From the NCBI RefSeq assembly GCF_045062745.1, contig NZ_JBJGED010000001.1:1-64000 (forward strand): a stretch of DNA of 64,000 nucleotides, written 5' to 3'. This document shows, piece after piece, positions 1 to 8,418 of this stretch; position 1 is the first letter of the stretch, and every line of letters begins with the position of its first letter. The translations under genes and the position numbers were made by a program. This stretch comes from Paenibacillus_AA sp045062745 (GTDB lineage: Bacteria; Bacillota; Bacilli; Paenibacillales; NBRC-103111). The notes beneath the pieces are model-generated. The model did no database searches, was not told the DNA's origin, and saw nothing but the letters and a program-made list of their open reading frames with translations.

Positions 1-880
1 GATGAAGCTCTCCGTACACACGAGCGTCCGAATCGGGCTGGGGGACGGCGTGAAGCGGCCATTCCTTCCGGTTCAATTGGAACCGGGGCTTGTCCCCCAT
101 CAAATCCATATGGGCTTGCCACAATGCGTCGATCGTGCCGACATCCCGCCAATACCCGCGGAACGGGTACGCCGCGAGACGGGCGCCCTGCGCCAGCATC
201 GCCGGAATGACGTCTTTGCCAAAATCGTGCGAAGACCTTCCATCCCGAGCATCGGCCTTCAAGAACGCCTGCAGAGCCTTCCGCTTGAATATATAAATGC
301 CCATGGAGGCCAGATTGCTGTCCGGCTTGGCCGGCTTCTCGGCGAACCGGCGCACGCGGTGCGACGCATCGGCCGTCATGATGCCGAATCGGCTCGCTTC
401 CTCCCAGGGGACCGGGATGACGGAGATCGTCGCATCGGCGTCCTGCTGCTTGTGAAACTCCAGCATCCGGCGGTAGTCCATATCGTAGACGTGGTCGCCG
501 GAGACGATGAGCACGTCCTCGGGATCATGCTGTTCGACGTACCGCAGGTTTTGATACACCGCATTCGCCGTACCCGTGTACCGGCCCATCCCGCCCGAGC
601 CGAGCACCGGCGGCAGCAGGGAGATCCCGCCCTGCGCCTGATTCAGCTTCCAGCCGGTCAGGCTGCCGATATGGGCATTCAGGGTCGAAGGCTTGTACTG
701 CGTCAGAACGCCGATCGTGTCGATTCCCGAATTGAGACAGTTGCTAAGAGAGAAATCTATGATTCGATAATGTCCGCCGAAATGAACGGCAGGCTTAGCC
801 ACATTCGCCGTCAATACGCCCAACCGGGTGCCTTCTCCGCCTGCCAACAACAACGCCACGCAACGCTTTCTCGCTGTCAT
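1..880 (-). CDS. Second glucose-1-phosphate adenylyltransferase (GlgC-type), partial at 3' end
   Basis: Converts glucose-1-phosphate and ATP to ADP-glucose, the first step of glycogen synthesis, in the cytosol. About 293 residues are visible before the gene runs off the window. Near the N-terminus is the nucleotide-binding signature LLAGGEGTRLG, followed by KPAVHFGGHYRIIDFSLSNC. The middle carries SGDHVYDMDY, EEASRFGIM and AEKPAKPDSNLASMG, as in GlgC. It is clearly similar to the full GlgC at 11978-13129 but diverged in many positions, so it is a paralogue and not a recent duplicate. It lies 70 bp downstream of the amylase gene on the same strand and is probably co-transcribed with it. The start chosen is ATG at 880. 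The C-terminal beta-helix lies outside the window, so completeness is unknown. Confidence 0.9.
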   Translation of the reverse strand, partial: MTARKRCVALLLAGGEGTRLGVLTANVAKPAVHFGGHYRIIDFSLSNCLNSGIDTIGVLTQYKPSTLNAHIGSLTGWKLNQAQGGISLLPPVLGSGGMGRYTGTANAVYQNLRYVEQHDPEDVLIVSGDHVYDMDYRRMLEFHKQQDADATISVIPVPWEEASRFGIMTADASHRVRRFAEKPAKPDSNLASMGIYIFKRKALQAFLKADARDGRSSHDFGKDVIPAMLAQGARLAAYPFRGYWRDVGTIDALWQAHMDLMGDKPRFQLNRKEWPLHAVPQPDSDARVYGELH

Positions 881-950
881 TCCTTCATCACCATCCCAAA
901 GGTTTTGTTGTAGTACGTATATACCCGGCCTGCTCCAGAATGAAACAAAA

Positions 951-2705
951 TTATCCAGTCTTCAGCTCTCGAGTGAGAATTCGGTAGCCGAGCGGTTCCA
1001 GCTGCAGCCGCATGGTGCCGCCCTCCGGACGCACGTCCTCCCCGGTCAGGGCATCCCGCCAATCCGACGTGTCCATGGGGTGCTCGAGAACCGTCTCCTC
1101 TTCGGTATTGTTCATCCAGATTGTAAAATGGCGCTCTTCGTCGATCCGTTCGTAAAGGATGCGCCGGTCGTCCGGGTCGGCCTTGAGGAAGCGGAAATAC
1201 CCCCGTCTTAGCGCCGGATGTTCCGTTCTCAGGTGGATGAGCATTGTATAAAAGTCGAACAGCTCGTTGTCCCGCCGATCCGGGTCCCACTCCATGCACG
1301 GACGGCATTCGGGGTCGTCTCCACCTTTCAACCCGACCTCATCCCCATAAAAAATGCATGGCGTGCCGATATAGGTCAGCAGGAAGACGACACACAGCTT
1401 GAGCCGCCGCTTGTCCTCCCCTACCCGGGTCAAGACGCGAGGCGTATCGTGGCTCCCGAGCATATTGAAGATCACTTCGCTCGTCTGCTTCGGATACCGC
1501 ATGAGCAGATGGCCCATGCTGGCCGAGAACGTTTGCCCGTCCATCGAACCCGGGGAGAAAAACTCCAGCACCTTATTCGCGAACGGATAGTTCATCACCG
1601 AATCGAATTGGTCGCCAAGCAGCCACATGATGGAATCGCTCCACACCTCCCCGACGAGGTAGGCCTCCGGATTGGCGCGCTTGACGATTTCCCGGAATTC
1701 CCGCCAGAAGCTGTGGTCGATCTCGTTCGCCACGTCGAGCCGCCAGCCGTCGATGCCGATTTCCCGCACCCAATATTCCGCTACGCCAAGCAAATATTGT
1801 TTCACCTCCGGGTGGGCCGTATTAAACTTGGGCATATGCCCATAGAAGCCGAACGTATCGTAGGTCGGTATTCCGTCCCGCACCTCGAGCGGATACTCCC
1901 GCACATGGAACCAGTCGGCATACGGAGACTTATCTCCGCGCTTCTGCACGTCCAGGAAGTGGGGGAACTGCTCGCTGCAATGATTGAATACGGCGTCCAG
2001 GATGACGCGAAGGCCTTTCTCATGGCACAGCTTCACAAGCTGCTTCAGCTGATCGTTCGTCCCGAAATGCGGATCGACCTGCATATAATCGACCGTGTCG
2101 TACTTATGGCTGGACGGCGCGGTGAACACCGGCGTGAAGTAAATTGCCGTGACCCCCAAGTCGAGCAAATAGTCCAGGTGGTCCATCACGCCTTGCAGGT
2201 CGCCGCCATAAGAGCGGTACAAATCCGGCGCCTCGCCCCAGGGTGCCGTATCCTCGGGATCGTTCGACGAATCTCCATTGGCGAATCGGTCGGGCATGAT
2301 CTGGTAGAAGATCGCGGCCTTGGCCCATTCCGGCACCGTGAACAGATCCGCCTCGTGAATGTAAGGGAGATCGTAGTAGCCTCCCGGAGGATGCGGCATC
2401 TCGCCGTAGACGCCCGTCTCCGTCATCCATAGCGTCTCGGTACCCGCCTGCAGGCGAAAACCGTAGCTGAACCGTTTGAACGCGGGACGAACCTCCGTCT
2501 GCCAATAATCGAACAAAGCGTCCGAGGCGAACACTTCCATCGGGTATTCCGCGTAGAACCGGTGCCAATCATATTTGTCCCCCGTCACCGCGACGATCGT
2601 CTCGACATCGCCTCTCTTGGTTCGTACCCGCAGATGGACCGTATCCGCGTCGTATGCATATGCCCAATTGTTCCGGGTGCCGTGGTAGAAGCATTCCAGT
2701 TGCAT
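951..2705 (-). CDS. GH13 alpha-glycosidase, neopullulanase / cyclomaltodextrinase / maltogenic amylase type
   Basis: This 584-residue enzyme hydrolyses alpha-glucan oligosaccharides (maltodextrins, cyclodextrins, pullulan fragments). There is no signal peptide, so it probably acts in the cytosol on imported sugars. The first ~120 residues fit the CBM34-like N-terminal domain of the GH13_20 subfamily. The catalytic barrel begins near IFYQIMPDRFANGD. GH13 motifs are all present: DAVFNH (region I), MPKFN (region V, typical of this subfamily), GWRLDVANE with the nucleophile Asp, LVGEVWSD with the acid Glu, and NMLGSHDTPR with the third Asp. The ATG at 2705 is preceded by AGAAGG at 9 nt. The divergent neighbour is a membrane AraC regulator, and the second glgC follows. 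The exact substrate cannot be told from sequence. Confidence 0.93.
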   Translation of the reverse strand: MQLECFYHGTRNNWAYAYDADTVHLRVRTKRGDVETIVAVTGDKYDWHRFYAEYPMEVFASDALFDYWQTEVRPAFKRFSYGFRLQAGTETLWMTETGVYGEMPHPPGGYYDLPYIHEADLFTVPEWAKAAIFYQIMPDRFANGDSSNDPEDTAPWGEAPDLYRSYGGDLQGVMDHLDYLLDLGVTAIYFTPVFTAPSSHKYDTVDYMQVDPHFGTNDQLKQLVKLCHEKGLRVILDAVFNHCSEQFPHFLDVQKRGDKSPYADWFHVREYPLEVRDGIPTYDTFGFYGHMPKFNTAHPEVKQYLLGVAEYWVREIGIDGWRLDVANEIDHSFWREFREIVKRANPEAYLVGEVWSDSIMWLLGDQFDSVMNYPFANKVLEFFSPGSMDGQTFSASMGHLLMRYPKQTSEVIFNMLGSHDTPRVLTRVGEDKRRLKLCVVFLLTYIGTPCIFYGDEVGLKGGDDPECRPCMEWDPDRRDNELFDFYTMLIHLRTEHPALRRGYFRFLKADPDDRRILYERIDEERHFTIWMNNTEEETVLEHPMDTSDWRDALTGEDVRPEGGTMRLQLEPLGYRILTRELKTG

Positions 2706-2916
2706 CGAATCAAGCCTTCTTTCTTCACCGGATATCGTTCTGAACTGTCCTTACCCCGAATCGGAGCAGGTTAAACCTCACCGTATCCCGAACGCGATCC
2801 CCCGGAAATTTACAATATACGAGGCAACCAGAATTAGGTAGAATAAGATTTGAATCCACGTATCGATTTCTGAACATGCGCGACCATACGACATGACAGG
2901 CTCTGGAGGGATCAGT

Positions 2917-5277
2917 TTGGTCTTCAAGGAACTTCTCACCCGCAGGCGCAGCATATGGCAGACCTGGCTGCTTTCTTACCTGACGATCCTGCTCTTGCCC
3001 ATCCTTCTCAGTATTTTTGTCTACATCGCATCCAACCGTACGCTGGAGAACGAGATTCACCAGGCCAACAACGCCTTGCTCAATCAAGTCCGGGAGTCCA
3101 TGGACAATTCCTTCCAGACGATGGAACGCCTGAACATCGAGCTGACCTGGAACGTGGAGATGCAGTCGCTGCTGTACTCCAACAAGTACCTGAAGAGCCC
3201 GAACGATTACAATTACGATTTGTATAAAATCTCCCAGGATATGAAGCTGTACAAGACAGCCTACTCCCAGGTGGATTATTTTTACACATATCTTGCGAAT
3301 ACGAACATGGTGATCCTGCCCAGCATGGTGCGCGAAGGCGGCTTTACGTACAACCTGCTCCATCAGAGCCCGGATTTCACGGCTGCGGATTGGAAGAACA
3401 TCGTCACGCGCCCGGACTTCAAAGGATTCCTCCCCGTGAACCGGATGAGCGATGACCGGAACCCGAACAAGGCGGTCGCCTACGTCAGCACTTACCCGAC
3501 CACGAATGGGGAAGCCGTCGCAACGAACGTCATCATGATCGATCAGTCCCGCATCCTCGGTTCCATCCAGAACGTCGAGCTGTTCAACAAAGGCCATGTA
3601 CTGATTCTGAACGAGCACAATGAACCGCTGGTGACCAATTCCGGCGTTGTGCTGACTGAGGATTTTCCTTACAAGCAAATGTCAGAATCTTCCGGCTTTT
3701 TCTACTATGAGCACGGAGGCGAGAAGTTCGAGGTCTGGTACATGCAATCCAGCCGGTCCGGCTTGAAGTATATCTCCATGATCCCGAGCCGCCTGTACTG
3801 GGAAAAAGCCCAGTATGTACGCAACCTGACGTTCCTGAGCATCCTGATCAGCCTCATCGGGGGCGGGTTGTTGACGACCTTCTTCCTGCGGCGCAATTAC
3901 AATCCGGTGCGCCGGCTTGTGCAATCGTTTTCAGGCAAGTCCCCGATCCGGATGGCCGAAGGGGTGAATGAATTCCGCTTCATCCAGCAGGCGATCGACA
4001 ATACGCTGTCGCAGATGGAGCAGCAGCGCCACCTGTTGCGTTCCCACTTCATCGCACGCCTGCTGAAGGGGCGGCTCGACAGCCAGATTCCGATCACGGA
4101 ATCGCTCGCCGCGTTCCAGATGCGGTTCGATTCGAAGCGCTTCGCCGTCCTCCTGTTCCACGTCGAGCCGACCGGTCTGTTCTATGAGCGTATTGAAGGC
4201 ATGGACCCCGAAGAGAAGCGCAAGCTGCTCAGCTTCATCGTCACGAATGTGGTCGAGGAGTTCGCCGCCGAGCGTAACCGCGGCTACGTCGCGGAAGTCA
4301 ACGAGACGCTCGTCTGTCTCGTGAATTTGAGCGGAGAGGACGACGAGGCTTCGCGGGCCGACCTGTACCATATCGCCCAGGCGTCCCAGCAATTCCTGAT
4401 GAAGCATTACCATCTGCATTTGACCGTAGCGATCAGCGCGATCCATACGACGTATGCCGGCATTACCCGCGCTTATTCGGATGCGCTCGACGCACTCGAA
4501 TACAAGCTGGTGATGGGCAGCAACGAAATTTTGTCCTACGAGGATATTCACCGCAAGACGAACGATGCCGAGGTCGGCTACTACTATCCGCTCCAGGTGG
4601 AGCAGCAGCTCATCAACTTCGTCAAGACAGGCGATTACGAGCGGGCGAAGCTGACGCTCGACGAGATTATCGCCCACAATTTCCAACGCTCGCCCGTCTC
4701 TGTGGCGTTCGCGCGCTGCCTGATGCTCAATCTGGTGAGCACGCTGATCAAGACGATCAGCGAGATCGGCAACCTGCAGGAGAGCTTCCTCGTGCAGAAC
4801 CCGAAACGCATCGCGAAGCTGACGGCCTGCGAGACGATCCACGATATGCAGATTCAGATGTCGGAGCTGCTGAAGCAAGTGTGCGACTACACGGCGGCCA
4901 AGCGGCTGCAGAACCTGCAGCAATCCCGCAAGCATGCGCTAGACGAGCGCATGGTGCGGGTGACCGAGTACATCGAGGCGAACTATAAGGATCCGAACTT
5001 GAACATCTCCACCATCGGCAACGAATTCGAGCTGAAGGCGACATACTTGTCCAAGATGTTCAAGGACTACACCGGCGAAGGCTTGCTCGATTACATCAAC
5101 AAGACGCGTATCGAGAAAGCGAAGCAGTTGATCGCAGAGCGCGGCAAGAACATCGGCGACGTGGCGGACTGCGTCGGCTTCAACGACGTGAACGCCTTCA
5201 TTCGCACGTTCAAGAAGTATGAGGGCATCACGCCGGGCAAATTCAAGGAGACGATCGCGGAGCAGCATGTGCGATAG
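2917..5277 (+). CDS. Membrane-anchored AraC-family transcriptional regulator (next to importer A)
   Basis: About 786 residues. An N-terminal membrane segment (WLLSYLTILLLPILLSIFVY) is followed by a ~250-residue extracytoplasmic sensor-like region and a second membrane segment around FLSILISLIGGGLLTTFFL. A long cytoplasmic linker follows. The C-terminal ~100 residues form a double helix-turn-helix AraC domain (ISTIGNEF, YLSKMFKDYTG, VADCVGFNDVNAF). This architecture is common in Paenibacillaceae beside sugar ABC importers, where it is thought to sense extracellular sugar. Here it precedes the importer genes at 5706-9300. An ATG at 2893 has no Shine-Dalgarno. The TTG at 2917 has GGAGGG six bases upstream and is preferred. 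The ligand is unknown; control of importer A is inferred from position. Confidence 0.9.
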   Translation: MVFKELLTRRRSIWQTWLLSYLTILLLPILLSIFVYIASNRTLENEIHQANNALLNQVRESMDNSFQTMERLNIELTWNVEMQSLLYSNKYLKSPNDYNYDLYKISQDMKLYKTAYSQVDYFYTYLANTNMVILPSMVREGGFTYNLLHQSPDFTAADWKNIVTRPDFKGFLPVNRMSDDRNPNKAVAYVSTYPTTNGEAVATNVIMIDQSRILGSIQNVELFNKGHVLILNEHNEPLVTNSGVVLTEDFPYKQMSESSGFFYYEHGGEKFEVWYMQSSRSGLKYISMIPSRLYWEKAQYVRNLTFLSILISLIGGGLLTTFFLRRNYNPVRRLVQSFSGKSPIRMAEGVNEFRFIQQAIDNTLSQMEQQRHLLRSHFIARLLKGRLDSQIPITESLAAFQMRFDSKRFAVLLFHVEPTGLFYERIEGMDPEEKRKLLSFIVTNVVEEFAAERNRGYVAEVNETLVCLVNLSGEDDEASRADLYHIAQASQQFLMKHYHLHLTVAISAIHTTYAGITRAYSDALDALEYKLVMGSNEILSYEDIHRKTNDAEVGYYYPLQVEQQLINFVKTGDYERAKLTLDEIIAHNFQRSPVSVAFARCLMLNLVSTLIKTISEIGNLQESFLVQNPKRIAKLTACETIHDMQIQMSELLKQVCDYTAAKRLQNLQQSRKHALDERMVRVTEYIEANYKDPNLNISTIGNEFELKATYLSKMFKDYTGEGLLDYINKTRIEKAKQLIAERGKNIGDVADCVGFNDVNAFIRTFKKYEGITPGKFKETIAEQHVR

Positions 5278-5279
5278 GG

Positions 5280-5440
5280 TGGCGGCGGCCGGTCGGGGTG
5301 CGGGTGTAGGTGTGGGTTGGGTGTGGGTTGGGTGTGGGTAGGGGCGCGGTCGAGGCGGATGTGGGGCGCGGTCGGGTCAAGGTCGGGCGGGGGCGGGTCG
5401 AGGTCGGGCGGGTCGAGGTCGGGCAGGGGCTAGGCGGGAT
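5280..5440 (+). repeat. G-rich tandem low-complexity repeat with G-quadruplex potential
   Basis: Immediately after the AraC stop codon the plus strand becomes extremely G-rich. Units such as GTGTGGGTTGG repeat in tandem at about 5308-5345, giving at least five GGG tracts separated by 2-3 bases. They are followed by repeated GGTCGGGCGGG-type units to about 5440. The first block fits the G3+N1-7 pattern for an intramolecular quadruplex. No credible reading frame crosses it. It separates the regulator gene from the importer genes. Confidence 0.7.
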
Positions 5441-5705
5441 GTATCCGCAGCTGGATCCACCCGCGTGTAAACGCCGGTAAACCGTATAACGACGGCCTTT
5501 TTAGCGCACCGAACCAACAATTTGCCGATGCGATTGGCGATTTTGTAGATGCCCGGAATCGAACTCGAGATCGAATTGGATATATTTGCGATTGCCGAAA
5601 TGTAAGCGTTGTCATAGGATAAAGGCACGAGGTCGCGGCAGCCGAACCTTATGTCCGAGCAACCCGATCTCGACCATTTCCAGACCAATTCCGGGAGGTC
5701 ATTGC
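5441..5705 (+). other. Leader region of importer A
   Basis: This gene-free stretch between the G-rich repeat and the binding-protein gene holds the cre site at 5601-5614 and, at its end, the Shine-Dalgarno GGGAGGT. No convincing -35/-10 pair was identified by eye. No coding sequence is supported on either strand. Confidence 0.5.
5601..5614 (+). promoter_or_regulatory. Putative CcpA binding site (cre) before importer A
   Basis: TGTAAGCGTTGTCA matches the Bacillus cre consensus TGWAARCGYTWNCW at 13 of 14 positions. It lies about 90 bp upstream of the start of the sugar-binding lipoprotein, a position compatible with repression by CcpA when preferred sugars are present. Binding is inferred, not shown. 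Confidence 0.6.
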
Positions 5706-7364
5706 ATGAAGAAGGGAAAAATGAAGCTCTTGACCACGCTGTCGGCTATCGTAGCCGTCAACAGCTTGCTGGTCGCTTGCTCCTCCACCAAGACGGACAA
5801 TAAAGGGGCAACGCCCGCTCCATCGACGGCGCCATCCGCCTCGTCGGCACCCTCGGCCAGCACGGCCGCGACGAAGTACCCGATGCAAACGTCCACCCAG
5901 CTGAGCTACTGGATGGAGTTGACCGGCAACCTGGTCGGGGTCAAGTCGGCGAATGCCGATGTTCCGTTCTACCAGAACTGGTCCAAGGTGACCGGCGTTC
6001 CGATCAAATGGATCACCGCCCCTCCTAACCAAGGCAAAGAGACGCTGAACGTGATGCTGGCTTCCGGTGACCTGCCGGACATGATCGACTACAACTTCCT
6101 GGGCTTCCCAGGCGGACCGGAAAAGGCGATCAAAGACGGCTACATCCTCAAGCTGAACGATGTGATCGACAAATACGCTCCGAACCTGAAGAAATACCTG
6201 AAGGAGCACCCGGAAGTCGACAAAATGGCCAAAACGGACAACGGCAGCTATTATGCCTTCCCGTTCATTCGCGGCGACGAATACTTGATGGTGTTCCAGG
6301 GACCTATCATCCGCAAAGACTGGCTGGATGAATTGGGTCTGCAAATGCCGACTACGATCGACGAATGGTACACCGTATTGAAAACGTTCAAGGAAAAGAA
6401 AGGCGCTGCCGCTCCTCTGTCGCTTGTAGGGCTGCCGAGACCGTTCAACGAATCGGGCAACGGCGCTTTCGTCGGCGCATTCGGCGTGACGCGCGGCTTC
6501 TACCTGGATAACGGAACCATCAAGTTCGGACCGATGCAGCCGGGCTTCAAGGACTACCTGGCCAACTACCGAAAATGGTACGCGGAAGGCCTGCTCGATA
6601 AAAACCTGGCTACTGCCGATGTGAAGGTGCTGGACGCCAACTTCGTATCCGGCGCAACCGGCGCTACTGTGGGCAACGCAGGCGGCGGGATCGGCCGCTG
6701 GCAGCCGCTGATCGAAGCGAAGGATCCGAAGGCGGTCCTGGCTGCCGCTCCGTATCCGGTGCTGAAGAAAGGCGACACGCCTCAATTCGGCCAAAGAGAC
6801 TTCCCGTTCACGGCGGGCGGCATGGTGGCCATCACGGCTAAGTCGAAGAACGTAGAGCTGGCGGCGAAGTTCCTGGACTTCGGCTATAGCACGGAAGGCG
6901 GCATGTTCTTCAACTTCGGTACCGAAGGCACCAGCTACAAGCTGGAGAACGGCTATCCGAAATATACCGATCTGCTCATGAAAAACCCGGATAAGCTCGC
7001 TCCGGCGCAAGCTATGGCGCTCCACATCCGCGGCAACAGCGGCGGTCCGTTCATCCAGGACAAACGCTACATTGAGCAATACCTGGCCCTGCAAACGCAA
7101 CGTGACGCCGTCGCCACTTGGGCGAAGACGAACGCAGCCAAAACGCAGCTGCCTCCGATCACGCCTACGCCGGAGGAAAGCACCGAGTATGCGAAGATCA
7201 TGACCGATATCGACACGCTGGTCGACGAAATGTCGCTCAAGATCGTTTTGGGTACGGAGCCGCTCGATGCCTTCGAGAAGTACGTGGACAAAATGAAATC
7301 GCTCAAAATCGAACGCGCGCTTGAAATTCAGAAGGCCGCACTGGACCGCTACAACAAACGTTAA
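5706..7364 (+). CDS. Sugar ABC importer A, extracellular solute-binding lipoprotein
   Basis: A 552-residue precursor of the family 1 solute-binding proteins (LipO-like) common in Paenibacillus. A lipoprotein signal peptide ends in LLVAC, with Cys25 as the lipidation site. A Thr/Pro/Ser/Ala-rich tether of about 25 residues follows, then the two-lobed binding domain. It captures an oligosaccharide outside the membrane and delivers it to the permeases encoded next at 7423 and 8419. The ATG at 5706 has GGGAGGT six bases upstream, and longer in-frame extensions lack a ribosome site. An upstream cre site suggests catabolite repression. A strong hairpin follows the stop codon. The sugar is not identifiable; an unsaturated or complex glycan is possible, since related proteins serve many polysaccharides. 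Confidence 0.93.
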   Translation: MKKGKMKLLTTLSAIVAVNSLLVACSSTKTDNKGATPAPSTAPSASSAPSASTAATKYPMQTSTQLSYWMELTGNLVGVKSANADVPFYQNWSKVTGVPIKWITAPPNQGKETLNVMLASGDLPDMIDYNFLGFPGGPEKAIKDGYILKLNDVIDKYAPNLKKYLKEHPEVDKMAKTDNGSYYAFPFIRGDEYLMVFQGPIIRKDWLDELGLQMPTTIDEWYTVLKTFKEKKGAAAPLSLVGLPRPFNESGNGAFVGAFGVTRGFYLDNGTIKFGPMQPGFKDYLANYRKWYAEGLLDKNLATADVKVLDANFVSGATGATVGNAGGGIGRWQPLIEAKDPKAVLAAAPYPVLKKGDTPQFGQRDFPFTAGGMVAITAKSKNVELAAKFLDFGYSTEGGMFFNFGTEGTSYKLENGYPKYTDLLMKNPDKLAPAQAMALHIRGNSGGPFIQDKRYIEQYLALQTQRDAVATWAKTNAAKTQLPPITPTPEESTEYAKIMTDIDTLVDEMSLKIVLGTEPLDAFEKYVDKMKSLKIERALEIQKAALDRYNKR

Positions 7365-7372
7365 TCATCCGC

Positions 7373-7402
7373 GGGGAGGACGTTTACACCGTCCTCCCCT
7401 TA
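7373..7402 (+). terminator. Hairpin between binding protein and permease genes of importer A
   Basis: A perfect 10-bp stem, GGGGAGGACG / CGTCCTCCCC, with a 7-base loop is followed by an AT-rich stretch rather than a clean T run. In solute-binding-protein operons such hairpins usually act as partial terminators or 3' stabilisers, giving more binding protein than permease. Confidence 0.7.
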
Positions 7403-7422
7403 TTAAATAAAGGAGGGATGAC

Positions 7423-8391
7423 ATGAGAGAGACCGCTACGATCAAAAGCACCGCCGCCGCGGCCCCCAAAGTGCGCAGCTTCAAGTTTACGGCCCGATTG
7501 CTTCGCGATTTGGCGATGAACAAATATTTGTACATCATGATGATCCCGGTGATCGCCTATTACGCGATCTTTCATTACGCCCCCATGTATGGCGTCATCA
7601 TCGCCTTCAAGGAGTACACTCCGATCAAGGGGGTTACCGGCAGCGAGTGGGTCGGACTCGACAATTTCCGAGACTTCTTCAGTTCCTATTATTTCTGGCG
7701 AATTCTGAAAAATACGATCATCATCAGCCTCTTGACCCTTTTATTCGAATTTCCGGCGCCTATTGTCTTAGCGCTCCTCATAAACGAAGTGCGGGGAAAA
7801 ATTTTCAAAAGAACCGTTCAAACGATCACCTACATGCCTTACTTCATCTCGCTCGTCGTCATCTGCGGGATGATCAAGACGTTCACGAATGCGGACGGGA
7901 TCCTCAACTCGATCTTCATGTTCTTCGGGTATGACGGGCAGCCCATGCTGCAGAGACCGGAGCTGTTCCGCCCGATCTATGTATTATCCGAAATTTGGCA
8001 ACGAGTCGGCTGGGAGTCGATTATCTATATTGCCGCACTGATGGCCATCGACACGGAGCAGTATGAAGCCGCCCGGATCGACGGCGCCAGCCGGCTGAAG
8101 CAAATTTTCTACATCACGCTTCCCGGTATTTTGCCCACCATCACGATTATGTTTATCCTGCGCATGGGCAATATGCTGAACGTAGGGTTCGAGAAAATCA
8201 TCCTGCTTTACAATCCCGCCATCTACGAGACCGCGGACGTCATCTCTACTTTCGTCTACCGGAAAGGGTTGCTGGAGTTCGCGTGGAGCTACAGCACCGC
8301 CGTCGGGGTGTTCAACTCCGTCTTCAACCTGATCTTGCTCATCACCGCCAACTACGTCAGCCGCAAGGTAAACGAAAATAGCCTCTGGTAA
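7423..8391 (+). CDS. Sugar ABC importer A, permease 1 (LplB-type)
   Basis: A 322-residue inner-membrane permease with about six transmembrane segments, beginning with a ~30-residue cytoplasmic N-terminus before YLYIMMIPVIAYYAIFHY. The EAA coupling loop is EAARIDGASRLKQIFYITLP, which contacts the ATPase. It pairs with the permease at 8419 and the lipoprotein at 5706. The Shine-Dalgarno AAAGGAGGG lies upstream of ATG 7423. No ATP-binding subunit is encoded nearby. In this importer class a shared MsmX/UgpC-type ATPase encoded elsewhere normally serves several systems. Confidence 0.93.
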   Translation: MRETATIKSTAAAAPKVRSFKFTARLLRDLAMNKYLYIMMIPVIAYYAIFHYAPMYGVIIAFKEYTPIKGVTGSEWVGLDNFRDFFSSYYFWRILKNTIIISLLTLLFEFPAPIVLALLINEVRGKIFKRTVQTITYMPYFISLVVICGMIKTFTNADGILNSIFMFFGYDGQPMLQRPELFRPIYVLSEIWQRVGWESIIYIAALMAIDTEQYEAARIDGASRLKQIFYITLPGILPTITIMFILRMGNMLNVGFEKIILLYNPAIYETADVISTFVYRKGLLEFAWSYSTAVGVFNSVFNLILLITANYVSRKVNENSLW

Positions 8392-8418
8392 GCCACGGGG
8401 CGGGAAGGAAGGGTTGCA

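Noticed and set aside
2..913. Plus-strand open frame of 303 codons
   Set aside because: It lies exactly antisense to the partial glgC paralogue, whose minus-strand translation has all the family motifs. High-GC DNA often leaves the opposite frame open.
1218..2432. Plus-strand open frame of 404 codons
   Set aside because: Antisense to the GH13 amylase; the translation is rich in Arg/His/Val without any domain.
5649..7100. Minus-strand open frame of 483 codons
   Set aside because: Antisense to the importer A binding protein, which has a lipobox, ribosome site and family similarity.
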